NCBI RefSeq assembly: GCF_026559675.1
Contig: NZ_CP092891.1
Coordinates: 2,666,001 to 2,730,000, forward strand
Direction: 5' to 3'
Length of the DNA stretch: 64,000 nucleotides
DNA from: Microbacterium oxydans
GTDB lineage: Bacteria; Actinomycetota; Actinomycetes; Actinomycetales; Microbacteriaceae
Shown: positions 39,599 through 49,032 of the stretch, in pieces
Layout of the letters: the number at the start of each line of letters is the position of its first letter
Numbering within the stretch: the stretch's first letter is position 1
The notes under the pieces: model-generated
Seen by the model: the letters and a program-made list of their open reading frames with translations, nothing else
Database searches by the model: none
What the model was told of the DNA's origin: nothing
Position numbers and translations under genes: made by a program

Positions 39599-40291
39599 AT
39601 GACTGCTCCGCGCATCCTGGTCGTCGACGACGAACCCAACATCCGCGACCTGCTCTCCACGGGTCTCAGCTTCGCCGGATTCCAGGTGAAGACGGTCGCC
39701 AACGGCGCCGCCACGATCTCGGCCGTCCTCGAAGAGGAGCCGGACCTGATCATCCTGGACGTCATGCTTCCCGACATGAACGGGTTCAGCGTGACCAAGC
39801 GCCTTCGCGGCGCCGGCTTCACGGCACCCATCCTGTTCCTGACCGCGAAGGACGGCACCGACGACAAGATCGAGGGCCTCAACGCCGGTGGCGACGACTA
39901 CGTCACCAAGCCGTTCAGCCTCGACGAGATCGTCGCCAGGGCCCAGGCCATCCTCCGCCGCACGATGCAGGCCGACGAGGAGTCCATCATCCGTGCCGGC
40001 GAGCTGTCGATGGACCAGGACACGCACGACGTCCACGTCGGCAAGGAGCCGATCGAGCTCAGCCCGACCGAGTTCAAGCTGCTGCGCTACCTGATGCTCA
40101 ACCCGAACCGGGTGCTGTCGAAGGCGCAGATCCTCGACCACGTCTGGGAGTACGACTTCAACGGCGACGCCGGCATCGTCGAGAGCTACATCTCGTACCT
40201 GCGCCGCAAGATCGACCCGCACACGGAGGAGTCGCTGATCCAGACCAAGCGCGGCTTCGGCTACATGCTCAAGGTCGGCAAGACGGTCTGA
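39599..40291 (+). CDS. OmpR-family response regulator
   Basis: A 230-aa regulator: receiver domain (ILVVDDEPNIRDLL, phospho-acceptor Asp in LIILDVMLPDMNG at about residue 53, Lys in TKPFSLDEI) and a winged-helix domain (LSPTEFKLLRYLMLNPNRVLSK, core quoted, YISYLRRKID). It resembles actinobacterial TrcR/MprA-type regulators. CATAAT lies six bases before the ATG, so the mRNA is probably leaderless. The sensor kinase starts 61 bp downstream. Targets unknown. Confidence 0.93.
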   Translation: MTAPRILVVDDEPNIRDLLSTGLSFAGFQVKTVANGAATISAVLEEEPDLIILDVMLPDMNGFSVTKRLRGAGFTAPILFLTAKDGTDDKIEGLNAGGDDYVTKPFSLDEIVARAQAILRRTMQADEESIIRAGELSMDQDTHDVHVGKEPIELSPTEFKLLRYLMLNPNRVLSKAQILDHVWEYDFNGDAGIVESYISYLRRKIDPHTEESLIQTKRGFGYMLKVGKTV

Positions 40292-40352
40292 CGACCACCG
40301 CACCATCATCGACAGCGCCTCGGGGCGGAGTCGGCGCACCAGGGAGGACCGC

Positions 40353-42053
40353 ATGGCGCACAAGCCCGATGCGGTCACCAGCTGGTGGCGTCGCATCAGC
40401 CTTCGGGCGAAGGTCACCGGCGTGACGGTCGCCGTGCTCGCGCTCGGCCTCCTCGTCGCCGGCATCGGCACGGTCCCGCTGCTGCGCAACGCCCTGGTCG
40501 AGAACATCGACACGCAGCTGCCCGCCCTGGTGTCCAGCGACCTGGTCGACCGCTACTTCGACACGGCGAACGTGGACGGGGTCACCACCTACACCCCGCG
40601 TGACGAGCAGCCGCGGGACTTCTCGTTCGCCATCTACGACGCGGAGGGCGCGCTCCGTGCGACCGCGCGGGGCACCGCCGGCGACGCCCCCCTGTTCCCC
40701 GCCGAGTTCACGCTCGCCGAGGCCAACGCCAAGACCGACCAGGTCCTGCAGATGTACGGCTCGGACGGCGAGGTGTTCCACGCCGCCGTCGCCGTCATGG
40801 GCTCGGAGGGCGGCACCATCCGCATCCAGCTCGTCGCGATGCCGCTCGCCCCCGCAGACCGCATCATCAGTCAGTACTTCGGGATCTACATCACGATCGC
40901 GCTGATCACGATCCTCGTCGCCGCGCTCCTCACCCGCGGACTCGTCACGCTGACGTTCCGCAGACTGGGCCAAGTCGAGGCGACGGCGATGTCGATCGCG
41001 GCCGGCGACTTCCGACAGCGCCTGACCGATCTCGAGCCGACCACCGAGGTGGGCCGCCTGAACGCGGCGATCAACACGATGCTCGATCGCGTGGACCGCT
41101 CGCTCGCGCAGCGCGACCGCACGGTCCAGCACATGCGGCGGTTCATCGGCGACGCGAGCCACGAGCTGCGTACACCGCTGGTGAGCGTGCGCGGCTACGC
41201 GGAGCTGTACCGGATGGGCGCGATCAAGGGCGAGGAAGACACTGCCAGGGCCATGGAGCGCATCGAGAAGGAGGCCATCCGGATGGGCGTCCTCGTCGAG
41301 GACCTCCTCGCCCTCGCCCGGCTGGACGAGGAGCGCGAACCGGAGATCGTGCCGCTGGACCTCCGTCCGATCGCCAGGGACGCCGCCCTCGACCTGCGCG
41401 CGGCCGCCCCCGGCCGGACGGTCACGGTGATCGACCGCACCGTCGAGGCCATGGCACCCATCCCGCTCCGGGAAGCGCCCTCCGCCGACCCCCAGCCGTC
41501 GACCCCTCCGGCACCGCGCGGACTGTCCCGCACAGCCCTCTCGCGCCTGCGCCGTCGCCCCCGTCAGCAGCAGGAGCAGGCACCGGCGATCGACTTCACC
41601 GAGATCCCGGACATCCCCGTGCGCACCCCTCCGATCGTGCTCGGCGAGGAGAACAAGGTGCGTCAGGTCGTCACGAACCTGCTGGGGAACGCCCGCCGCT
41701 TCTCACCCGAGGACGGACCGATCGAGATCGTCGTCGACTCCGACCGCGTGCTCGGCACGGGATCGATCGCGATCGTGGACCATGGCGAGGGCATCCCCCC
41801 GCAGATCCGGGAGCAGATCTTCGAGCGCTTCTGGCGTGCCGACACCTCCCGCGCGCGCGAGACGGGCGGGTCGGGACTCGGCCTCGCGATCGTCGCCTCG
41901 ATCGTCAAGGCGCTGCACGGCAGCGTCGCGGTCTCCGAGACTCCCGGGGGCGGCGCGACCTTCACGGTGACGCTCCCCCTCGCTCCCGCCCGCGCCACCC
42001 CCGAGCACCTTCTCGAGGACACGCAGCCGTTGGATCGGCTGGAGCTTCCCTAG
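40353..42053 (+). CDS. Sensor histidine kinase with insert in the ATPase domain
   Basis: A 566-aa kinase with TM1 near 20-40, an extracytoplasmic sensor (40-170), TM2 near 178-198, HAMP, HisKA with GDASHELRTPLVSVRGYAEL (core HELRTPL, phospho-His about residue 270) and HATPase with NLLGNARRFSP, DHGEGIPP and GGSGLGLAIV. Between the first part of the ATPase domain and the GEENKVRQVVTNLL helix there is an extra Pro/Arg/Gln-rich stretch of about 60 residues (366-425) with a cluster LRRRPRQQQEQ. GGGAGG lies before the ATG. Pairs with the upstream regulator. Confidence 0.92.
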   Translation: MAHKPDAVTSWWRRISLRAKVTGVTVAVLALGLLVAGIGTVPLLRNALVENIDTQLPALVSSDLVDRYFDTANVDGVTTYTPRDEQPRDFSFAIYDAEGALRATARGTAGDAPLFPAEFTLAEANAKTDQVLQMYGSDGEVFHAAVAVMGSEGGTIRIQLVAMPLAPADRIISQYFGIYITIALITILVAALLTRGLVTLTFRRLGQVEATAMSIAAGDFRQRLTDLEPTTEVGRLNAAINTMLDRVDRSLAQRDRTVQHMRRFIGDASHELRTPLVSVRGYAELYRMGAIKGEEDTARAMERIEKEAIRMGVLVEDLLALARLDEEREPEIVPLDLRPIARDAALDLRAAAPGRTVTVIDRTVEAMAPIPLREAPSADPQPSTPPAPRGLSRTALSRLRRRPRQQQEQAPAIDFTEIPDIPVRTPPIVLGEENKVRQVVTNLLGNARRFSPEDGPIEIVVDSDRVLGTGSIAIVDHGEGIPPQIREQIFERFWRADTSRARETGGSGLGLAIVASIVKALHGSVAVSETPGGGATFTVTLPLAPARATPEHLLEDTQPLDRLELP

Positions 42054-42122
42054 CTCCGTCCGCTCGCCGAGGGGCTGAGCCGACGGCGGGGTGCTTCTGC
42101 ACGGCCGCGGCGGCTTTCCGGT

Positions 42123-42159
42123 TCCGCACAGCGGGCGCCGGCCGGCCGCACCGTGCGGA
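42123..42159 (+). other. Inverted repeat downstream of the kinase gene
   Basis: TCCGCAC (42123-42129) and GTGCGGA (42153-42159) around a very GC-rich 23-nt loop. It could be a terminator of the two-component operon or a structure upstream of the WXG100 promoter (TAGCGT at 42181-42186). Confidence 0.4.
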
Positions 42160-42212
42160 GCGTCGGCTGTCGCGCACGCCTAGCGTCGGAAGCCCAACGA
42201 GAAGGAGCTCAC

Positions 42213-42500
42213 ATGTCCGTCTTCACCGTCGACACCGAGGCCGTCCACGCGGCGCACGGCGCGACCCGCGCCACCATCGAGCGACTGCAGACCGAGTCTG
42301 CGACGCTCATGGCCCAGCTCCGCCAGCTGCAGACGACCTGGGTCGGAAACGCGTCGAACGCGTTCCAGGGATGCGCCGAGCAGTGGCAGGGAGCGCAGCT
42401 GCACGTCGAGCAGGTCCTCGACTCCATCGGCACGTCGCTGGGGTCCGTGGCCACGCAGTACGCGGATGCCGACCAGTACTCGGCCAGCCTGTTCCGCTGA
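42213..42500 (+). CDS. WXG100-family (ESAT-6-like) protein
   Basis: A 95-aa helical hairpin protein with the central W-x-G turn in TTWVGNASNAF and length typical of type VII secreted substrates. A clear AAGGAG lies before the ATG. TAGCGT at 42181 is a likely -10. No EccC, EccD or second WXG100 gene is near, so it must use machinery encoded elsewhere or act on its own. Followed by a strong terminator shared with groEL. Confidence 0.9.
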   Translation: MSVFTVDTEAVHAAHGATRATIERLQTESATLMAQLRQLQTTWVGNASNAFQGCAEQWQGAQLHVEQVLDSIGTSLGSVATQYADADQYSASLFR

Positions 42501-42540
42501 CGGCACCACCCGCACCCGCCCACAGGCACCCCGATCAACG

Positions 42541-42574
42541 CAGAACGCCCCTGGCCGGAGCCAGGGGCGTTCTG
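42541..42574. terminator. Bidirectional hairpin terminator
   Basis: A 15-bp perfect stem, CAGAACGCCCCTGGC and GCCAGGGGCGTTCTG, with CGGA loop, between the converging WXG100 and groEL genes. Confidence 0.88.
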
Positions 42575-42588
42575 TCATGTGCGATGGA

Positions 42589-44244
<1,656 letters not shown>

Positions 44245-44304
44245 TTAGCACTCAGAGTGAGAGAGTGCTAACGCCATTCTGGCACTCGACACCTTCGAGT
44301 GCAA
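44245..44304 (-). promoter_or_regulatory. groEL promoter with two CIRCE elements
   Basis: TTAGCACTC-N9-GAGTGCTAA (44245-44271) is a perfect CIRCE. A second, TGGCACTC-N9-GAGTGCAA (44280-44304), keeps the 9-bp spacing. On the minus strand TTGCAC (44304-44299), 17 bp, CAGAAT (44281-44276) form the promoter. The upstream CIRCE covers the -35 and spacer, and the perfect one begins four bases after the -10. HrcA is the known ligand of CIRCE. Confidence 0.93.
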
Positions 44305-44331
44305 GCCGCCGGATACGGAGGCGCCGCGAGG

Positions 44332-44910
44332 TCAGGAGGCCGGAGTGTCGGCGGGCGTCGCCGGCGCGGAGGTCGACCGGTCGAGTCCGATCACGACCCT
44401 GAACTGCTTCTGCCCGTCCGCACTCTCGGCGGGATAGAAGTCGCTCTGCTGCACGGCAGCACCGTCGAGGAGATTCGCCAGGCCGATGGCCGCCAGCTCG
44501 TCCTCGTCGTTCACGTAGAAGACCGTCGTGGTCGGGAAGTCCGTGCTCGAGCTGTCACCGGCCAGGACGTCGTCCGACGCCCAGCCGTTGTTGATCAGGG
44601 TCTCGCGCATCTGGGTGTCGAGGCCCTCATCGGGTGTCCCGTTCAGGATGATGACGGAGATGCTGGGGTCGACCACACCCGTCTCGACGGGGGTCGGGAC
44701 GGGGGTCGGCGCCGCCTCGGGGAACAGCGAGACGCGGCCCATGACGACCAGGGAGCCGAAGATCCCGGCGATGATGAGCACGAGAGCGGCCACGAAGGAC
44801 CACAGCAGCACGACCCAGCCGTTCATGCCCGGGGCCTCGGCACGGTGCGCGCCCACGCGTCCGGAGGAACGGGGGACGTCATCGAAGCGATCGCGGGTGG
44901 GCTTTGACAC
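44332..44910 (-). CDS. LytR_C domain membrane protein
   Basis: A 192-aa protein: short cytoplasmic N-terminus, one membrane helix (GWVVLLWSFVAALVLIIAGIF, core quoted, near 30-55), Pro/Thr linker, then a LytR C-terminal domain (ISVIILNGTPDEGLDTQMRETL and VFYVNDEDELAAIG, cores quoted). Such proteins usually work in the cell envelope beside LCP enzymes; a role in wall-polymer attachment is plausible. GTG start with TAGCAT six bases upstream, leaderless. Followed by groEL on the same strand. Confidence 0.87.
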   Translation of the reverse strand: MSKPTRDRFDDVPRSSGRVGAHRAEAPGMNGWVVLLWSFVAALVLIIAGIFGSLVVMGRVSLFPEAAPTPVPTPVETGVVDPSISVIILNGTPDEGLDTQMRETLINNGWASDDVLAGDSSSTDFPTTTVFYVNDEDELAAIGLANLLDGAAVQQSDFYPAESADGQKQFRVVIGLDRSTSAPATPADTPAS

Positions 44911-44989
44911 CCCTCGATGCTAGCGGCACGCACCTGTCAATCCGTTCCGCGGCGCGAGAGCGAGCGGTCCTGGCGCGACTTCGCGTGGA

Positions 44990-45247
44990 TCAGCCGACGA
45001 AGCCGGGCATCCGCGACGTGCGCCGTGCTGCGCGGGAATCGCGGATCCTACGCAGCCTGCGCACCAGCATCGGGTCGTACTCGAGTGCGGCGTCGGACTC
45101 GATCAGCCGCCCCAGCAGCTGGTAGTAACGCGCGGCGCTCATGCCCAGCTGGGCGCGGATGACCTCCTCCTTCGCCCCGCCATGACGCGGCCAGGCCGTT
45201 TCGAGGGCGAGGATCGCGCGATCGCGCTCCGTCAGGTCTCCGAGCAT
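44990..45247 (-). CDS. DUF3263 protein
   Basis: An 85-aa protein with the DUF3263 pattern LTERDRAILALETAWPRHGGAKEE...RAQLGMSAARYYQLLGRLI (parts quoted), a helix-turn-helix-like fold, found next to LytR_C genes in actinobacteria. TAACCT six bases before the ATG gives a leaderless start; the TAA of that hexamer is also the stop codon of the upstream DUF2332 gene. Probable DNA-binding role is inference. Confidence 0.9.
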   Translation of the reverse strand: MLGDLTERDRAILALETAWPRHGGAKEEVIRAQLGMSAARYYQLLGRLIESDAALEYDPMLVRRLRRIRDSRAARRTSRMPGFVG

Positions 45248-45256
45248 GGGTCCAGG

Positions 45257-46246
45257 TTAGGACGCGTCGGCGCGGAGAGCCGCTCGCCACTCCCACCAAC
45301 GCCCGAGCGGATCCGCCGCCGCCCGGACGTGCCCGTCGATCGCCACGACGAACCCCGGCCAGTCGCCCCCGACGCGCGGTTCCCACACATCGAGCAGCCG
45401 CGGCGGATCGATCGTGATCCAGTGCCCGGGAAGGCCCGAGATGCGTGCGATCAGGGCTTCCCGCTCGGCGCGCGGGATGTGCACGAGCACACCGGGCGTC
45501 GTGACGACGAGCGTGGCACCGGGCGGGGCCTCGGCCGCGAGCGCGTCGAGCTGCTCCGAGGCATCGCCGCGGACCAGCAGCGGCGGATCCGCGGCGGCGA
45601 TGTCGAGCGCGGCGTCGATCCGCTCCTCCCGGCCGGCCTCCCCCGGCCAGACGAGCCCCCGCAGCCACCGCCGGTCGCGCTCCGACGTCGCGTCGAGCGG
45701 GGCGAGGTCGATGCCCGCGCGCCAGACGACATCCGGCATCCGCAGAGAGGGAAGGGCGCCCGTCACCCGGCTCTCCAGAACCACGGCGGACATCCCGTCA
45801 GCCGGATCGAGACCGGCACGGAGCCCGCCATGCTCATCCGTGAAGCGGTACGAGTAGCGATCGGGGTAGAGGCAGAGCCCGGCGGACGCCCCGATCTCGA
45901 GCAGCGCGATCGGTCCCTCGATCTCGGAGAGCACCGGCAGGAGCGCTGCCAGGCGCAGCGGCTCGTTGGTCTGCAGCGAGCGCTCCGTGCATTCCGCGAC
46001 GATCTCGTCCGCATGCCGGAGCACGAAGCTCCGCCAGTGCGGGTACCCCACGAGCCCGACTCCGAGCAGCCGGGTCACCGCGAACACCAGGGGCGGCTGC
46101 CGCCTCGACTCGGGGATCCGCAGCAGGACCCGCCGCACGGCGATGTCGTCGGCGACCCCCGCTGCCCAGTCCGCGTACAGCGCGCTCCGGCCCGGCGCCT
46201 CCTCGCGGGCGAATCGTGCGTAGCGCTCCTGCACAGCGTCCGTCAT
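45257..46246 (-). CDS. DUF2332 family protein
   Basis: A 329-aa protein of the DUF2332 family. Typical parts are RVLLRIPESRRQPPLVFAVTRLLG, LLEIGASAGLCLYPDRYSYR and LVVTTPGVLVHIPRAERE (cores quoted). The LLEIGASAGL glycine loop and the later acidic residues resemble SAM-dependent methyltransferases, so a methyltransferase-like fold is possible. No substrate can be named. CAGAAT lies six bases before the ATG (leaderless). Confidence 0.85.
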   Translation of the reverse strand: MTDAVQERYARFAREEAPGRSALYADWAAGVADDIAVRRVLLRIPESRRQPPLVFAVTRLLGVGLVGYPHWRSFVLRHADEIVAECTERSLQTNEPLRLAALLPVLSEIEGPIALLEIGASAGLCLYPDRYSYRFTDEHGGLRAGLDPADGMSAVVLESRVTGALPSLRMPDVVWRAGIDLAPLDATSERDRRWLRGLVWPGEAGREERIDAALDIAAADPPLLVRGDASEQLDALAAEAPPGATLVVTTPGVLVHIPRAEREALIARISGLPGHWITIDPPRLLDVWEPRVGGDWPGFVVAIDGHVRAAADPLGRWWEWRAALRADAS

Positions 46247-46317
46247 CCGTCCATTCTGACGCGGCGCACCCGGCACCCCGCCACAGGAGGGAGAATGGAG
46301 GCGACTCAGGAGGACAC

Positions 46318-46722
46318 ATGTCGTACAGCGTGGACAAGACCGAAGAAGAGTGGCGCGACGAGCTCGGCGAAGAGCAGTACGCCGTGCTGCGTCAGGCCGC
46401 GACCGAGCGTGCCTGGACGGGTGAGCTGCTCGATGAGGAGCGCGCGGGCCTCTACACCTGCGGGGCGTGCAACGCCGAGCTCTTCAAGAGCGGCACGAAG
46501 TTCGACTCCGGATGCGGATGGCCGAGCTTCTACGAGTCGATCCGCCCCGACGCGGTCGAGCTCATCGAGGACGACAGCCTGGGCATGGTGCGCACCGAGG
46601 TCCGCTGCGCCAACTGCGGCTCGCACCTCGGCCATGTCTTCCCGGACGGATTCGGAACGCCCACCGGCGATCGCTACTGCATGAACTCGATCGCACTGAA
46701 CTTCACCCCCGAAGCCTCGTGA
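46318..46722 (+). CDS. msrB: Peptide-methionine (R)-S-oxide reductase
   Basis: A 134-aa MsrB that reduces methionine-R-sulfoxide in proteins. The zinc site has two CxxC pairs (TCGACN and RCANCG), the substrate motif is GCGWPSF, and the catalytic Cys121 is in DRYCMNS. AGGAGG precedes the ATG. The stop overlaps the next gene (GTGA), so it is coupled to the nitroreductase-like gene. Complete and of normal length. Confidence 0.96.
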   Translation: MSYSVDKTEEEWRDELGEEQYAVLRQAATERAWTGELLDEERAGLYTCGACNAELFKSGTKFDSGCGWPSFYESIRPDAVELIEDDSLGMVRTEVRCANCGSHLGHVFPDGFGTPTGDRYCMNSIALNFTPEAS

Positions 46723-47297
46723 GCGCGCTCGACGCGGTCCGCGCGCGTCAGTCCTGGTCGAAGGTCGACGAGCGGTCGCCGAGTCGCGAGGAGCTGCTGA
46801 CGTTCGTGGCCGCCGCCGGTCGCGTGGCCGATCACTCGTCGCTTCGTCCGTGGCGGCTCATCGAGCTGCGCGGCGACGACCGAGAGGCGCTGGGCGCGGC
46901 CATCGCCAAGGCGCAGGGAGATGCCTCCCCCTCGACGAAGCCGTTGCGCGCACCGCTGCTCATCGCCGTCGTCGCGAGCTATCAGAAGAGCGAGAAGGTC
47001 CCGCGCTGGGAGCAGGAGGCCGTCGCCTCCGGTGTCGCGCACGCCCTCAGCCTGCTGCTCGACGAGGCCGGATGGGGTGTCATCTGGCGCACCGGGCACT
47101 ACACCCGTGCGAAGGCGGTCGCGAAGGCGCACGGTCTCGGCAAGAACGAGGAGCTCCTCGGCTGGCTCTACGTCGGCGGCAAACCCGAGGGGAAGAAGCC
47201 CGGGCGCCGCAAGGCCGTCGACGCGCGGAAGCTCGTCACCCGGATGCCGAAGGCCGGCGCGAAATCCTCGTCGGACAAGAAGGCGAAGAAGAAGTAA
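46719..47297 (+). CDS. Nitroreductase-family protein
   Basis: A 192-aa FMN-dependent nitroreductase-fold protein. RQSWSKVDERSPSREELLTFVAAAGRVADHSSLRPWRLIEL (parts quoted) carries the FMN-binding Arg-x-Ser and the loop after it. The centre AGWGVIWRTGHYTRA matches the family. The C-terminus is an unusual Lys-rich tail (KKPGRRKAVDARK to KKAKKK). The GTG start overlaps msrB by four bases. Linkage with msrB suggests a redox role. Convergent with the next gene with a 3-bp gap. Confidence 0.85.
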   Translation: MSALDAVRARQSWSKVDERSPSREELLTFVAAAGRVADHSSLRPWRLIELRGDDREALGAAIAKAQGDASPSTKPLRAPLLIAVVASYQKSEKVPRWEQEAVASGVAHALSLLLDEAGWGVIWRTGHYTRAKAVAKAHGLGKNEELLGWLYVGGKPEGKKPGRRKAVDARKLVTRMPKAGAKSSSDKKAKKK

Positions 47298-47300
47298 CGC

Positions 47301-48242
47301 TCAGCGCCGGCGCCGCCACGGCACGGCGACCACGACCGAGGCCACGGCGACGACCACCATGGCGATGACCTGCCAGAGCGCGGGTCCGGCCGCCGGCGGC
47401 CAGATCAGGTCGATCACGACCGAGGCCACGAGCTGCCCGAGCACGGACCCCAGCCCCATCAGCAGCACGCCCGTGTGCGCGACGATGAACGCCCCGAGCA
47501 GGATGTAGGCGGCGCCGAGGAAGCCGCCCAGGTAGAGCCACGGCTCTGCGGGGAGGGCGTTCGGCATGCCGCGGAAGGCGATGCTCACGCCTGCGGCGAC
47601 GGCGAGGACCACGGTTCCCGTGATGAAGCTCATGAGCGTCGCGGAGAGCGGTGAGCTGACGCGCTGCGCGAGACGTCCGTTCGTCCCCGCCTGCCACGCG
47701 ATGCCGACACCGGCGGCGAACGGCAGCAGCAGCATCCACAGCGGTGCGGAGGCGAGCACGTCGCCGGAGAGCGAGATCCCGACCGCGGCGAGCGCGAGCG
47801 CACCGCCGGCCACACGGCCCGGCGTGATCGCCACGACGCCGGCCGGACCGAACCCGATCCGATCGAGCACGAGGCCGTGCAGGGTCTGCCCGGCGACGAC
47901 GCCGACGGTGAACAGCGAGACGCCGAGCACTCCCGCGGTCAGCCCCTGGGTGGACACGGTGAGAGCCCCGCACGCACCGCCGAGCAGCATCCAGAAGGGG
48001 ATCGTCTGACGACGGATGCCGTTCCGCAGCCGGGCGACGCCGCGCCGCGCGGACGGGATGCAGGTGATCACCACGGCCAGGGCCACGAGTCCCACCGAGA
48101 AGGAGAGGAATCCGGCGACGATGCCGTCGTCGACCCGGACCCCGAGCACGCCGTTGATCCGTGCCTGGATCGCCGTCATGACGCCGATGGCGACCGCCCC
48201 GCCGAGTGCCAGAGGAGCGGGGAGGCGACGGGATTCTGGCAC
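47301..48242 (-). CDS. DMT-superfamily transporter (DUF606/YdcZ type)
   Basis: A 313-aa integral membrane protein with about ten helices arranged as two DUF606 repeats. Each repeat starts with a Q-x-R/Q-x-G-x-N/N-G-R-L pattern: AIQARINGVLG near 25 and AWQAGTNGRLAQ near 185. Substrate unknown. GTG start with TAGGGT six bases upstream (leaderless). It is divergent from the SRAP gene, the two -10 hexamers lying about 48 bp apart. Confidence 0.88.
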   Translation of the reverse strand: MPESRRLPAPLALGGAVAIGVMTAIQARINGVLGVRVDDGIVAGFLSFSVGLVALAVVITCIPSARRGVARLRNGIRRQTIPFWMLLGGACGALTVSTQGLTAGVLGVSLFTVGVVAGQTLHGLVLDRIGFGPAGVVAITPGRVAGGALALAAVGISLSGDVLASAPLWMLLLPFAAGVGIAWQAGTNGRLAQRVSSPLSATLMSFITGTVVLAVAAGVSIAFRGMPNALPAEPWLYLGGFLGAAYILLGAFIVAHTGVLLMGLGSVLGQLVASVVIDLIWPPAAGPALWQVIAMVVVAVASVVVAVPWRRRR

Positions 48243-48314
48243 CAGTCGACCCTACCCGAGCATCCGATCGCTCCTGCGCCGGCGGATGTCGCAGCCCGGG
48301 TCTACGCTGGCGGC

Positions 48315-48941
48315 ATGTGCGCGAGCTACGGTCTGGATCCTCGGTTCACCGACACGGAACTCCTCGAAGCCGCCGACGACGCGGTGCTCGAGGGCCTGCG
48401 CGTGTGGGCGCGGGAGAACGCGGGTGAGACCGTCCGCCCGACGGGCAAGAACCTGCGGAACCTCAACCCGCTGGTCGTGCAGCCGGATGCCGCCCCGACC
48501 CTGGAACCCGCCTGGTGGGGCTTCCTCGTGAACGGCGAGCCGGCGAAGTTCCCGTCGATCAACACGCGCTCGGAGCGACTGCAGGAGCGCCCCGGCGGGG
48601 CACGCTCGCGCGCGATCGTGCCGGCGACCAGCTGGTACGAGATGCAGAAGCCCTGGCGGCAGTGGAACGAGTTCATCGTCGACGACGGCACGCTGTTCGG
48701 CATGGCTGCCGTCACGCAGCGCGGTCGTACCGCCGACGGAGAATGGTTCACCTGCTACTCGATCGTGATGCGCCCCGCCCCGGCTCACCTGGTCGACCTG
48801 CACGATCGCATGCCGCTGCTCATCCCGGCCTCCCTCAGCCACGACTGGCTGACCGCGCCGGCGTCGAAGAAGATCGTCGACGAGGCCGTCCTCGCCTCCG
48901 ACGAGATGGCCGCGCGGGTGCAGGCCCGTCCCCGGGCCTGA
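48315..48941 (+). CDS. SOS response-associated peptidase (HMCES/YedK type)
   Basis: A 208-aa SRAP protein that crosslinks to abasic sites in single-stranded DNA through its N-terminal Cys2 (MCASYG). Other active-site residues: Asn and Arg in SINTRSE, Glu in SWYEMQ and His in DLHDRMPLLI. TACGCT lies six bases before the ATG, so the start is leaderless, which also guarantees that Cys follows the removed Met. Complete. Confidence 0.94.
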   Translation: MCASYGLDPRFTDTELLEAADDAVLEGLRVWARENAGETVRPTGKNLRNLNPLVVQPDAAPTLEPAWWGFLVNGEPAKFPSINTRSERLQERPGGARSRAIVPATSWYEMQKPWRQWNEFIVDDGTLFGMAAVTQRGRTADGEWFTCYSIVMRPAPAHLVDLHDRMPLLIPASLSHDWLTAPASKKIVDEAVLASDEMAARVQARPRA

Positions 48942-48972
48942 CGCGAGGTCCGCCGCCGGGTGGAGGTCCGGC

Positions 48973-49025
48973 CCTCAGGAAAGTACCTGAGGAGGACGCG
49001 GGACCAGGACGGCCGCCCGTAGCGT
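48973..49025 (+). promoter_or_regulatory. Operator and promoter of the ABC exporter operon
   Basis: CCTCAGG-AAAGTA-CCTGAGG (48973-48992) is a perfect inverted repeat. The -10 TAGCGT (49020-49025) lies seven bases before the ATG at 49033. The repeat is centred about 40 bp upstream of the -10, a position suited to an activator such as the NarL-type regulator encoded by the same cluster. Confidence 0.6.
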
Positions 49026-49032
49026 GGACACC

